From: Novosphingobium sp.
GTDB lineage: Bacteria > Pseudomonadota > Alphaproteobacteria > Sphingomonadales > Sphingomonadaceae
Assembly (NCBI GenBank): GCA_028697875.1
Contig: JAQVEQ010000006.1
Span: 1 to 27,232 of the forward strand
DNA length: 27,232 bases
Direction: 5' to 3'
The position numbers and the translations under genes were made by a program. Below, in pieces: positions 15,352-22,963 of this stretch. Every line of letters begins with the position of its first letter. Position 1 is the stretch's first letter. The notes under the pieces are model-generated. The model was given only the letters and a program-made list of their open reading frames with translations. It made no database searches and had not been told where the DNA came from.

Positions 15352-16764
15352 TCAGACGCGCTGGGTAAAACGCTCCGGATCGATCGCCAGTTCCCCGAGA
15401 CGTTTACGCAAGGTATTGCGGTTGATTCCCAGCATTTGCGCGGCCTTGAGCTGGTTACCGCCAGTCTCGGCCAAGGCGTGCTCGAACAGGGGCTTTTCGA
15501 AGGCGGCCAGTGCGCTGTGATAGAGCGTCCCATCGGCCGGGCCGGATTCCGCCAGCCAGCTGCCGAGAGCCGCGCCGAAATCGACGTCGCCCTCCATTTG
15601 CGGCACATGCGGCTGTTCGTCCAGGAAAGTCGCCACCACTATCCGGTCGATCACGTCCTCACGCGCGAGGAGCGCCATGCGATAGATGAAATTGCGCAGT
15701 TCACGCACGTTCCCGCGCCAGGGCTGGCGTTCGAGAAGCGCCACGGCATCGTCCGCGAGCGTATGCCGCGGCAGCCCCTCTTCCGCCGCCTGGGTCAGGA
15801 AATGGCGTGCAAGAGAGCCGATGTCGTCCACTCTCTCACGCAAGGGCGGCATCTGGATCGGGACCACGTTCAAGCGGTAGTAGAGATCCTCGCGGAAACG
15901 CCCTTCGGCAATAAGAGGCCGCAAGTCGCGGTGGGTAGCCGCGATGATCCGCACGTCGATGGCAATTTCGTCCTGCCCGCCGACACGCCTGATCCGCCCG
16001 GACTGAAGCGCCCGCAACAGGCGCGTCTGCGCCTCGAGCGGCATATCACCGATCTCGTCGAGGAACAGCGTCCCCCCACTCGCCTGTTCGAACTTGCCGA
16101 TGCTGCGCGCCACGGCGCCGGTGAAAGCGCCCTTTTCGTGCCCGAAAAGCTCGCTCTCGATCAGGTCCCCGGGAATGGCGGCGGTGTTGACTGCCACAAA
16201 TGGACCGCCGCGGCGCGAACCGAGTTGGTGGATCGCCTCGGCCACCAGTTCCTTGCCGGTGCCGGATTCGCCCAGCACGAGAACGGTAAGATCGTTGTGC
16301 AGGACCCGGGTAATCATCCTGTAGACGCCCTGCATCGCCTGGCTGCGCCCGACCAGCGGCAAGCCGCCGGCATCGGCATGCTGTTCCTTTTCCGAAGGCG
16401 CCCGCGTGTCGATCGCCTGGCGCACCGCGCGCACCAGCTCGTCGAGATCGAACGGCTTGGGGAAATATTCGAAGGCTCCGGTATCGGTTGCACGAACCGC
16501 CGTATCAAGCGTGTTCTGTGCAGACAGGATAATGATCGGCAAGTCGGGATATCCCGCCCGGACGTCGCCCAGGCTTTCGATCCCGTCGCCGTCCTTCAGC
16601 ATGACGTCGGTCAACAGCGCGCCATAGCTGTTCGCCGCCAGCATGCGGTCGCGGCAGGCGATCGACTCGCAATGGTCGACCTCGAGCCCTTCCGCCTCCA
16701 GCGCTGCCTTGATGACGACGGCAATCGATTCGTCGTCTTCGACCAGTAGGATCCTCTCGCTCAT
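15352..16764 (-). CDS. ntrC: Nitrogen regulator NtrC (sigma54 activator)
   Basis: Response regulator that, when phosphorylated by NtrB under nitrogen limitation, activates sigma54 promoters such as glnA. The 470-aa protein has a receiver (D53 phospho-site in LLTDVML, KPF at 103-105), an AAA+ domain with Walker A GESGTGKE (165-172), intact GAFTGA (212-217), Walker B GGTLFLDE (230-237), RFREDLYYRLNV and WRGNVRELRN, and a Fis-type HTH (GGNQLKAAQMLGINRNTLRKRL) near the C-terminus. The ATG at 16764 overlaps the ntrB stop as ATGA, fixing the start within a much longer open frame. Gene order ntrB-ntrC-ntrY-ntrX is the classic alphaproteobacterial one. Confidence 0.97.
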   Translation of the reverse strand: MSERILLVEDDESIAVVIKAALEAEGLEVDHCESIACRDRMLAANSYGALLTDVMLKDGDGIESLGDVRAGYPDLPIIILSAQNTLDTAVRATDTGAFEYFPKPFDLDELVRAVRQAIDTRAPSEKEQHADAGGLPLVGRSQAMQGVYRMITRVLHNDLTVLVLGESGTGKELVAEAIHQLGSRRGGPFVAVNTAAIPGDLIESELFGHEKGAFTGAVARSIGKFEQASGGTLFLDEIGDMPLEAQTRLLRALQSGRIRRVGGQDEIAIDVRIIAATHRDLRPLIAEGRFREDLYYRLNVVPIQMPPLRERVDDIGSLARHFLTQAAEEGLPRHTLADDAVALLERQPWRGNVRELRNFIYRMALLAREDVIDRIVVATFLDEQPHVPQMEGDVDFGAALGSWLAESGPADGTLYHSALAAFEKPLFEHALAETGGNQLKAAQMLGINRNTLRKRLGELAIDPERFTQRV

Positions 16765-17840
16765 GCCGCGCGCTTGCCTCCTGCTGCCGGTTTGGCGACC
16801 GGCAAGTGGATATTGAAATGAGTCCACCCTTCCGCCTCGTCGCGTTCGTGCGTGATCCGCCCATCCATGTCCCGGACCAGCTTCTTGACCAGCGCCAGTC
16901 CCAAGCCCTGCCCGTTCTTCTTGCTGGTCACGAAAGGTTCGAAGATATGGTCGCGCAAGGCCGGGTCGACGCCCGGGCCATTGTCGCTGACCCGCACCTG
17001 TATCGGCAGGCGGATCGGCCGGCCGAGCCGGATCGCATTCATGACGAACCCGCTGACGAAGCGGGTGCGGATGACCACTTTCGGATTTTCGGCATCCTTG
17101 CACGCTTCGCGCGCGTTCGAAATCAGGTTGATGAGCACTTGCACCAAGCCATCCGCGTTGCCCAGCACGGGGGGCAACGACGGGTCGAACTCCTCGACCA
17201 GCTGGACATCGTCCTTCGCCGCGGCATCCACCACCGTTCGCGCGCGGTGGATCACTTCGTGCAGGTTGCATTCCGCCACCGGTTCGGGCTGTTCGCGTCC
17301 CAGCGACTGCATCCGGTCGATCAGCTTGGCGATCCGGTCGACCTCGTCCGCAATCAACCCGGTCAGCGACCGTTCCGCCCCATCAACCTTGCGCGCAAGC
17401 AACTGGGCCGCTCCGCGAATGGCCGCCAGCGGGTTCTTGATCTCGTGCGCGAGAATCGCGGGCGTGCGGACTGCCTTTTCGTGATCGTCGCCCAATCCGC
17501 CGGAATCGCCGGATTCATGCATGGTGAGAAGCTGCCAGCCCTGGGCCCCGGCCACCGGCGATAGCGTCAGGTCGACACTCCTTTCGGGCTGGTTGCGCAA
17601 GCTCATGCTGACGGCATGGGCGGAAATCTGGGCATCGCCCCGCGCAAGCCAGTCATTGAGCCGCATCTCGTCGAAACGGACGAACTGATCCAGACTCTTG
17701 CCGGCCATCCGGCTCATGCCGAGACCGAGGAACTGCTCCGCCGCCGGATTTGCGCTGGCGATCCGCAGGTCGGGATCGAGCAGCAGGACGGCCAGCCCGA
17801 GGCTGGCAAGCTGACTTGCCGCGGAAGGCGTCTGGTTCAC
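16761..17840 (-). CDS. ntrB: Nitrogen regulation histidine kinase NtrB
   Basis: Cytosolic sensor kinase/phosphatase controlled by PII proteins that sets NtrC phosphorylation. At 359 aa it has an N-terminal PAS domain (about 10-105, LLLDPDLRIASANPAAEQFLG), a HisKA domain with H132 in LAHEIKNPLAAIRGAAQLL, and a HATPase domain with LINLISNAREA, DNGPGVDP, HIFEPFVTSKKNGQGLGLALV. No membrane helices, as expected for NtrB. It uses a GTG start that overlaps the dusB stop as GTGA, and its own stop overlaps ntrC as ATGA, so all three genes are translationally coupled. Confidence 0.96.
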   Translation of the reverse strand: MNQTPSAASQLASLGLAVLLLDPDLRIASANPAAEQFLGLGMSRMAGKSLDQFVRFDEMRLNDWLARGDAQISAHAVSMSLRNQPERSVDLTLSPVAGAQGWQLLTMHESGDSGGLGDDHEKAVRTPAILAHEIKNPLAAIRGAAQLLARKVDGAERSLTGLIADEVDRIAKLIDRMQSLGREQPEPVAECNLHEVIHRARTVVDAAAKDDVQLVEEFDPSLPPVLGNADGLVQVLINLISNAREACKDAENPKVVIRTRFVSGFVMNAIRLGRPIRLPIQVRVSDNGPGVDPALRDHIFEPFVTSKKNGQGLGLALVKKLVRDMDGRITHERDEAEGWTHFNIHLPVAKPAAGGKRAA

Positions 17841-18853
17841 GCGGCCTTCCGCTGCAACAGCGGCTCGTAGAAGCGCGCCAGTTCATCGAGCACTTCTCGC
17901 GGATCGTCGATGAAATTGACCCGGTTGCGGAACTCGGCCGAGCCATGCAGCCCCTTGGTGTACCAGCCCAGGTGCTTGCGGGCGATCTTGGCCCCGACAT
18001 CCTCGCCATAAAGATCCAGCATGCCGCGGTAATGCTCGAGAATGACGGCATATTGTTCGTCGACATCGGGGTCGGGCATAACGCTGCCATGGCGCAGCCA
18101 GTGCATCACCTGGCCCAGCAGCCACGGCTTGCCGTAGGCCCCGCGGCCGATCATCACCCCGTCCGCGCCACTCTGTTCGAGCGCGGACGCAACGTCGTCG
18201 ATCCCGCAAATATCGCCATTGACGACCACCGGGATCGAAACCGCATCCTTGACCTTGCGGACGAAGCTCCAGTCCGCCTGCCCCTTGTACATCTGGTTGC
18301 GGGTGCGGCCGTGGACCGTCACCATCTTCGCGCCGAGATCCTCGGCGATCCGGGCCAGTTCCGGGGCATTGAGCGAATTGTGGTCCCACCCCATGCGCAT
18401 CTTGACCGTCACCGGCACCGAAACCGCCTTCACGGTGGCCTCGATCAGGCTGGCGGCCAGCTTGAGGTCGCGCATCAGCGCACTGCCCGCCTCGCCATTG
18501 ACGACCTTCCTCACCGGACAGCCCATATTGATGTCGATGATCGCCGCGCCGCGATCCTCGTTGAGCTTGGCGGCCTCGCCCATTTCGTTGGGCGTGCAGC
18601 CGACGAGTTGCATCGAGACCGGTTCCTCGATCGCATCCCACGCCGCCTTCTGGATCGACTGGCGCGTTTCACGGATCGCCGCCGGCGAGGCGATCATTTC
18701 CGTCACGTTGAGGCCGGAGCCGAAACGGCGCACCAGCCTGCGGAACGGCAAGTCCGTCACGCCGGTCATCGGCGCAAGGATCACCGGGCAGTCGATCGTC
18801 ACCGGGCCGACCTGGATCGGCTTGACGGAAGGAGGAGTAGGATGTGTGCTCAT
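17837..18853 (-). CDS. dusB: tRNA-dihydrouridine synthase B (NifR3 type)
   Basis: FMN enzyme that reduces specific uridines in the D-loop of tRNA to dihydrouridine. The 338-aa TIM barrel shows ILAPMTGVTDLPFRRL at the start, the catalytic Cys112 in INMGCPVRKV, KMRMGW, TVHGRTRNQMY, VNGDICG and MIGRGAYGKPWL. The C-terminal helical domain (about 245-338) is complete. This is the gene long known as nifR3, first in the ntrBC operon of many alphaproteobacteria. Its weak Shine-Dalgarno AGG (18864-18862) lies inside a 17-bp palindrome (18860-18876), so start-site access or upstream transcription may be controlled there. Confidence 0.97.
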   Translation of the reverse strand: MSTHPTPPSVKPIQVGPVTIDCPVILAPMTGVTDLPFRRLVRRFGSGLNVTEMIASPAAIRETRQSIQKAAWDAIEEPVSMQLVGCTPNEMGEAAKLNEDRGAAIIDINMGCPVRKVVNGEAGSALMRDLKLAASLIEATVKAVSVPVTVKMRMGWDHNSLNAPELARIAEDLGAKMVTVHGRTRNQMYKGQADWSFVRKVKDAVSIPVVVNGDICGIDDVASALEQSGADGVMIGRGAYGKPWLLGQVMHWLRHGSVMPDPDVDEQYAVILEHYRGMLDLYGEDVGAKIARKHLGWYTKGLHGSAEFRNRVNFIDDPREVLDELARFYEPLLQRKAA

Positions 18854-18858
18854 ACGAT

Positions 18859-18886
18859 TTGCCTAAAATTTAGGCACGCGCATAGT
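18859..18886 (+). promoter_or_regulatory. Predicted ispDF promoter with overlapping palindrome
   Basis: On the plus strand, TTGCCT (18859-18864) and CATAGT (18881-18886) are spaced by 16 nt, a plausible sigma70-type pair 40 nt before the ispDF ATG. The palindrome TGCCTAAAATTTAGGCA (18860-18876; 8-bp arms about a central A) overlaps the -35 box on this strand and the dusB ribosome binding site on the other. It looks like an operator or an RNA hairpin. Motif evidence only. Confidence 0.45.
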
Positions 18887-18926
18887 GGATTGCGATAGGA
18901 CCTGCAAGCAGCTACCCGCGCGAGCC

Positions 18927-20090
18927 ATGAACGGCGCATTCCCATCCCCCGGCTCCTCACCTGCTTTCGCAGCCGTGATCGTGGCGGCGGGCAAGGGCCT
19001 GCGCGCGGGACAACCCGTGCCTAAACAGTTCGCGCGCTGGCGCGGAAAACCGCTGCTAAGGCATTCGGCGGAAGCGCTGGCGGCGGCAGGTGCGGCCCCG
19101 ATCGTCGTCGCCATTCCTGAAGGGGTGGAAGCGATCGCCGCCGAGGCGCTGGCCGGTCTTCCCGGAGTACGGTTCGTTAGTGGCGGTGCGACCCGGCAAC
19201 TTTCGGTCCGGACGGCGCTGGAAAGCCTGACAGGCGACAGCCCGGCCCGTGTCCTGATACACGATGCCGCGCGGCCGGTTGTTCCGGCGGCGGCGGTCGA
19301 TCGCCTGCTCGGCGCGCTGGAAAGCCATCCCGGGGCAATCCCCGTCCTTCCCGTGGTGGACAGCCTCGCGGTCGAAGCCGATGGCGTGATGGCGGGCAGC
19401 GCAAGGCGCGAGGAGCTGCGCCGCGTCCAGACTCCGCAGGCTTTCCGTTTCGCCGACATCTTGTCCGCCCATCGTAGCTGGACCGGTGAACCGGAGGCTG
19501 GCGACGATGCGCAAGTCGCCCGTGCGGCGGGGCTTTCCGTATCCCTGGTCGAAGGCGACGAGGCCATGCGCAAGCTGACTTTCGCGGAGGATTTCATGGA
19601 ACAAGCGCCACCAATCCGCAGCGGCATGGGCTACGACGTCCATCGCCTGGCCGATGGCGAGGAACTGTGGCTCTGCGGTATCAAGGTCGAACATTCGCAA
19701 GGCCTTGCCGGACACAGCGACGCCGATGTGGCGATCCATGCCCTGGTAGATGCCCTGCTCGGCGCAGTCGGCGCGGGCGATATCGGGCAGCACTTCCCGC
19801 CCAGCGATCCGCAATGGCGCGGCGCGCCATCCGCCCTGTTCCTCGAACATGCCGCCGCATTGGTCGCGAATTCCGGGCACCGGATCGGCAATGTGGACGT
19901 CACAATCGTTTGTGAAGCACCGAAAATCGGCCCACATCGCGATACCATGCGGACCCGCCTGGCAGAGTTGATGGGCGTTGACATCGCTTGTGTTAGCGTC
20001 AAGGCCACTACCACGGAAGGATTGGGATTCACCGGCCGCCGCGAAGGCATCGCCGCCCAAGCCATGGCAACAGTCGTCAGGGTAAGCTGA
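18927..20090 (+). CDS. ispDF: Bifunctional IspD/IspF isoprenoid enzyme
   Basis: Carries two steps of the MEP isoprenoid pathway: CDP-methylerythritol formation (IspD) and 2-C-methyl-D-erythritol 2,4-cyclodiphosphate formation (IspF). The N-terminal IspD half (about 13-225) has AVIVAAGKGLRAGQPVPKQF, GGATRQLSV and IHDAARPVV. The C-terminal IspF half (about 229-387) has MGYDVHRL with metal ligands D237 and H239, H271 at the expected distance, LAGHSDADV and ATTTEGLGFTGRREGIAAQA. The fusion is common in alphaproteobacteria; the intervening IspE is not in this window. I chose ATG 18927 (387 aa) rather than GTG 18885, which would run into the promoter-like segment. It is 12 nt from the next gene. 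Confidence 0.95.
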   Translation: MNGAFPSPGSSPAFAAVIVAAGKGLRAGQPVPKQFARWRGKPLLRHSAEALAAAGAAPIVVAIPEGVEAIAAEALAGLPGVRFVSGGATRQLSVRTALESLTGDSPARVLIHDAARPVVPAAAVDRLLGALESHPGAIPVLPVVDSLAVEADGVMAGSARREELRRVQTPQAFRFADILSAHRSWTGEPEAGDDAQVARAAGLSVSLVEGDEAMRKLTFAEDFMEQAPPIRSGMGYDVHRLADGEELWLCGIKVEHSQGLAGHSDADVAIHALVDALLGAVGAGDIGQHFPPSDPQWRGAPSALFLEHAAALVANSGHRIGNVDVTIVCEAPKIGPHRDTMRTRLAELMGVDIACVSVKATTTEGLGFTGRREGIAAQAMATVVRVS

Positions 20091-20102
20091 AAAGGATTTG
20101 CG

Positions 20103-20615
20103 ATGATCGTGGCTGCACACAGCCTGCTTCCCAGAGACATCGACGCACTGGCCAAGCGCGTGGTCGAGGAAAACGCCCGGATCGGCCGCAAGGTCGCACT
20201 GGCGGAAAGCTGCACCGGCGGGCTCGTCTCCGCCGCACTTACCGAGATTCCCGGCAGTTCCCAAGTGCTGGACCGTGGCTTCGTGACCTATTCCAACCAG
20301 GCCAAGATGGAAACGCTCGGCGTGCCGCAGGACATTATCGAGACGTTCGGCGCGGTTTCGGTCGCCTGCGTATGGGCCATGGCCCAGGGCGCCCTGCGGA
20401 AAAGCGATGCCGACGTCGCCGTGGCGATCAGCGGTATTGCCGGACCAGATGGCGGCACCGAACTCAAACCGGTCGGCACAGTGGTCTTCGCCCAGGCGAA
20501 ACGCGGCGAGGAAGAGGCCGAGCCGGTTGCCGAAATGCGCAAGCTCGACGGTTCGACCCGTGCCGAAGTGCGCCGTCAGGCGACTCTGGTCGCGCTGGAA
20601 CTGCTGCTGCCGTAA
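20103..20615 (+). CDS. pncC: CinA C-terminal-domain nicotinamide-nucleotide amidase
   Basis: A 170-aa stand-alone CinA C-terminal domain, the PncC type, which deamidates nicotinamide mononucleotide to nicotinate mononucleotide in pyridine nucleotide recycling. Motifs are AESCTGG with the likely catalytic Ser36, VTYSNQAKMETLGV, and AISGIAGPDGGTELKPVGTV. AAGGA lies 8 nt before the ATG. It follows ispDF by 12 nt and probably shares its transcript. The last 40 nt overlap the end of the convergent START-domain gene. Family assignment is strong; the exact activity is by analogy. Confidence 0.9.
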   Translation: MIVAAHSLLPRDIDALAKRVVEENARIGRKVALAESCTGGLVSAALTEIPGSSQVLDRGFVTYSNQAKMETLGVPQDIIETFGAVSVACVWAMAQGALRKSDADVAVAISGIAGPDGGTELKPVGTVVFAQAKRGEEEAEPVAEMRKLDGSTRAEVRRQATLVALELLLP

Positions 20616-21037
20616 CGCTTGGCCGCCTGTTCTTCGAAAGCCGCCACCATCTTGTGGAAGGCCTTTTCGAAATACTGCCCGGCGAGTTTTTCGAACATCT
20701 TGTTCTTGAAAGTGAAATCGACATTGAAGTCGACTTCGCACGCCGTCTCGCTCACCGGCGTGAACAGCCAGCGATTGTCGAGATCCTTGAGCGGCCCATC
20801 GAGATAGATCACCTCGATGGAGCGCGGGCGGTCCTTGATTACGCGCGAGGTGAACTTTTCGCGTAGCGCCTTGAACCCGACCAGCATGTCGGCGACCATT
20901 TCGGTCTCGCAGTCGGAACGGACGCGCGTGGCCATGACCCACGGCAGGAATTCGTTGTAGCGGCCGACATCGGCCACCAGGTCGAACATCTGCTCCGCGC
21001 TATAGGGAAGCCTGCGGACTTCGTGAATTCCGGGCAT
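20576..21037 (-). CDS. RatA/COQ10-type START-domain protein
   Basis: A 153-aa polyketide cyclase/START-fold protein of the COQ10-RatA family (SAEQMFDLVADVGRYNEFLPWV at the start, VDFTFKNKMFEKLAGQYFEKAFHKMVAAFEEQA near the end). COQ10 homologues bind ubiquinone and support respiration. The E. coli homologue RatA was described as a toxin blocking 70S assembly, so many pipelines label these as toxins. No RatB-like partner is here; the gene is coupled to lipA by TGATG, which favours a lipid/quinone role. The C-terminus is a Ser-rich tail (GSSSSSATRVA) encoded largely within the overlap with the amidase gene. Function is inferred. Confidence 0.88.
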   Translation of the reverse strand: MPGIHEVRRLPYSAEQMFDLVADVGRYNEFLPWVMATRVRSDCETEMVADMLVGFKALREKFTSRVIKDRPRSIEVIYLDGPLKDLDNRWLFTPVSETACEVDFNVDFTFKNKMFEKLAGQYFEKAFHKMVAAFEEQAAKRYGSSSSSATRVA

Positions 21038-21981
21038 CAGCGTTTTCGGTCCAGTTGCGCCTGCCGCGCCGCGCGCATTTCGACGAAATCTTCACCCGCG
21101 TGATAGCTCGAACGGGTCAGCGGGCTGGAGGCCACCTGCAGGAAGCCCTTGGCCCGGGCAATCGCGCCATAGGCAGAAAAGGCCGGCGGCGTGACGAATT
21201 CTTCAACCTTCGCATGCTTCGGCGTCGGCTGGAGATACTGGCCCATGGTGATGAAATCGACGCCCGCGCTGCGCATGTCGTCCATCACCTGATGGACTTC
21301 GAGCCGCTGCTCGCCCAGGCCCATCATGATGCCCGACTTGGTGAAGACCAGCGGATCGTGCGCCTTCACTTCTTCGAGCAAGCGTAGCGAAGCGTAATAA
21401 CGCGCGCCGGGACGGATCGTCGGATAAAGCCGCGGCACGGTTTCGAGGTTGTGATTGTAGACGTCCGGCCCGGCGGCGACGATCGCCTCCACCGCCGCGC
21501 GCATCTTGCCTCGGAAATCGGGCGTCAGGATCTCGATGGTGGTGTCGGGCGCCGTGCGGCGTAGCGCCTGGATGACTTTCACGAACTGCCCCGCCCCGCC
21601 ATCGGGCAAGTCGTCGCGGTCGACCGAGGTCACGACGATATGTTCCAGCCCCATTTCGGCGGCAGCCGTCGCCACGTGTTCGGGTTCCAGCGGATCGACC
21701 GGACGGGGCATCCCGGTCTTGACGTTGCAAAAGGCGCAGGCCCGGGTGCATACGTCGCCCAGGATCATCACTGTCGCGTGCTTCTTGGTCCAGCACTCCC
21801 CGATATTGGGGCAGGCCGCTTCCTCGCACACGGTGTTGAGGCCGAGATCGCGCATCAGACGGCGAGTCGACTGATACCCTTTGCTGACGGGAGCCTTGAC
21901 GCGAATCCAGTCCGGTTTGCGCTCGCGCTGCGGGCGAGCGGGATCCTGCGGTGCGGAAGACAGGTCGTTCATGCGCCCCAT
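21037..21981 (-). CDS. lipA: Lipoyl synthase
   Basis: Radical SAM enzyme that inserts two sulfurs into octanoyl chains on lipoyl domains (pyruvate and 2-oxoglutarate dehydrogenases). Both iron-sulfur sites are complete: the auxiliary cluster cysteines C52, C57 and C63 in CEEAACPNIGEC, and the radical SAM CxxxCxxC at C78, C82 and C85 (CTRACAFCN). The C-terminal RSSYHAG supplies the serine ligand of the auxiliary cluster. 314 aa is the normal length. ATG 21972 is an alternative start three codons in. The gene is divergent from the carbonic anhydrase and overlaps the following START-domain gene by one base. Confidence 0.97.
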   Translation of the reverse strand: MGRMNDLSSAPQDPARPQRERKPDWIRVKAPVSKGYQSTRRLMRDLGLNTVCEEAACPNIGECWTKKHATVMILGDVCTRACAFCNVKTGMPRPVDPLEPEHVATAAAEMGLEHIVVTSVDRDDLPDGGAGQFVKVIQALRRTAPDTTIEILTPDFRGKMRAAVEAIVAAGPDVYNHNLETVPRLYPTIRPGARYYASLRLLEEVKAHDPLVFTKSGIMMGLGEQRLEVHQVMDDMRSAGVDFITMGQYLQPTPKHAKVEEFVTPPAFSAYGAIARAKGFLQVASSPLTRSSYHAGEDFVEMRAARQAQLDRKR

Positions 21982-22079
21982 CTAGGGCCGCAGCCACTTT
22001 ACCGCAATGGTCACGCGCAAACACCATGCACGGCATTGCCATCTTGTCAGGAAATGCAGAGCAAGGCATGGGCGGAACC

Positions 22080-22733
22080 ATGCCGATCACACCCTCGCTC
22101 GAACTCGCCAGCCTGATCGAAGGCTATCGCCGTTTCCGCCAAAATGGATGGAATCCCAGGCGGGAACGCTGGGCTGCCCTGCGCGAAGGGCAGCAGCCGC
22201 AAATCATGGTCATCGCCTGTTCCGACAGCCGCGTCGATCCGGCCCAGGTCTTCGACGTCGATCCGGGCGAAATTTTCGTCGTCCGCAATGTCGCGGCCAT
22301 GGTCCCGCCGTTCGAAACCGCACCCGGCCACCACGGCGTATCCGCCGCGCTGGAATTCGCGATCCAAGTGCTCAAGGTCAAGGAAGTGCTCGTTTTGGGC
22401 CACGGCATGTGCGGCGGCTGCAAGGCGGCGCTGACGCAGGAACTGCACGGGACCAAGCCGGGCGAAGGCGGCTTCATCGCCGACTGGATCGCCCTTCTCG
22501 ACGATGCGCGAGAACCGATCGCCCGCGAACTGGGCACACAAGGACGCACGGCGGAACGGGCGATGGAACAGGCCGGAGTCAAGGTCAGCCTTGCCAACCT
22601 GCGGACTTTCCCCTGCGTCAGGGGAAAGGAAGCGGCCGGAAGCCTGCGGCTGCGCGGGGCGTTTTTCGCCATTTCCGACGGGATACTCCATCTCCTGGAC
22701 GAGCAAACGGACACGTTCGAGCCGGTCACCTGA
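22080..22733 (+). CDS. Beta-class carbonic anhydrase
   Basis: Zinc enzyme interconverting CO2 and bicarbonate. With ATG 22080 it is 217 aa, the usual size. Zinc ligands and the Asp-Arg dyad are visible: C47, D49 and R51 in ACSDSRVDP, H108 and C111 in GHGMCGGCKA. EIFVVRNVAAMVPP and HHGVSAALEFAIQVLKV are typical of the beta class. No signal peptide, so it is cytosolic. The start is uncertain: ATG 22068 and ATG 22026 are in frame and none has a good ribosome binding site; family alignment favours MPITPSLELASLIEGYRRFR. It is divergent from lipA and transcription should stop at the hairpin 178 nt downstream. Confidence 0.93.
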   Translation: MPITPSLELASLIEGYRRFRQNGWNPRRERWAALREGQQPQIMVIACSDSRVDPAQVFDVDPGEIFVVRNVAAMVPPFETAPGHHGVSAALEFAIQVLKVKEVLVLGHGMCGGCKAALTQELHGTKPGEGGFIADWIALLDDAREPIARELGTQGRTAERAMEQAGVKVSLANLRTFPCVRGKEAAGSLRLRGAFFAISDGILHLLDEQTDTFEPVT

Positions 22734-22910
22734 CCTGAACTGCCCGCCTACCGCTCCATGAAACGCGCATGGCTGAAGCTACGGCTGCCCGCGCCTGAAC
22801 GACCTGATCGAGGCAATCCCCGATTTCGCCGCCAAATGGCGCGATAACGGACAGGTCCGGATCGAGCGGCTGCACACTAACGGCGCCCGATACGGCGCCC
22901 GATACGACAA

Positions 22911-22942
22911 GGGCGGCAGGTTTCCCTGCCGCCCCTTTCTTC
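22911..22942 (+). terminator. Rho-independent terminator between convergent genes
   Basis: A perfect 10-bp stem GGGCGGCAGG / CCTGCCGCCC with a TTTC loop is followed by CTTTCTTC on the plus strand. It lies downstream of the carbonic anhydrase gene and 22 nt beyond the stop of the convergent minus-strand gene. In the minus direction the tail is TTGTCG, so it may also act, less strongly, for that gene. Confidence 0.85.
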
Positions 22943-22963
22943 GATCAGACCTCAATCGCCGCT

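Noticed and set aside
20576..21981. RatA-family gene as part of a toxin-antitoxin module
   Set aside because: The partner gene is lipA, a core biosynthetic enzyme, with no small antitoxin-like gene nearby. The COQ10/START role is more likely.
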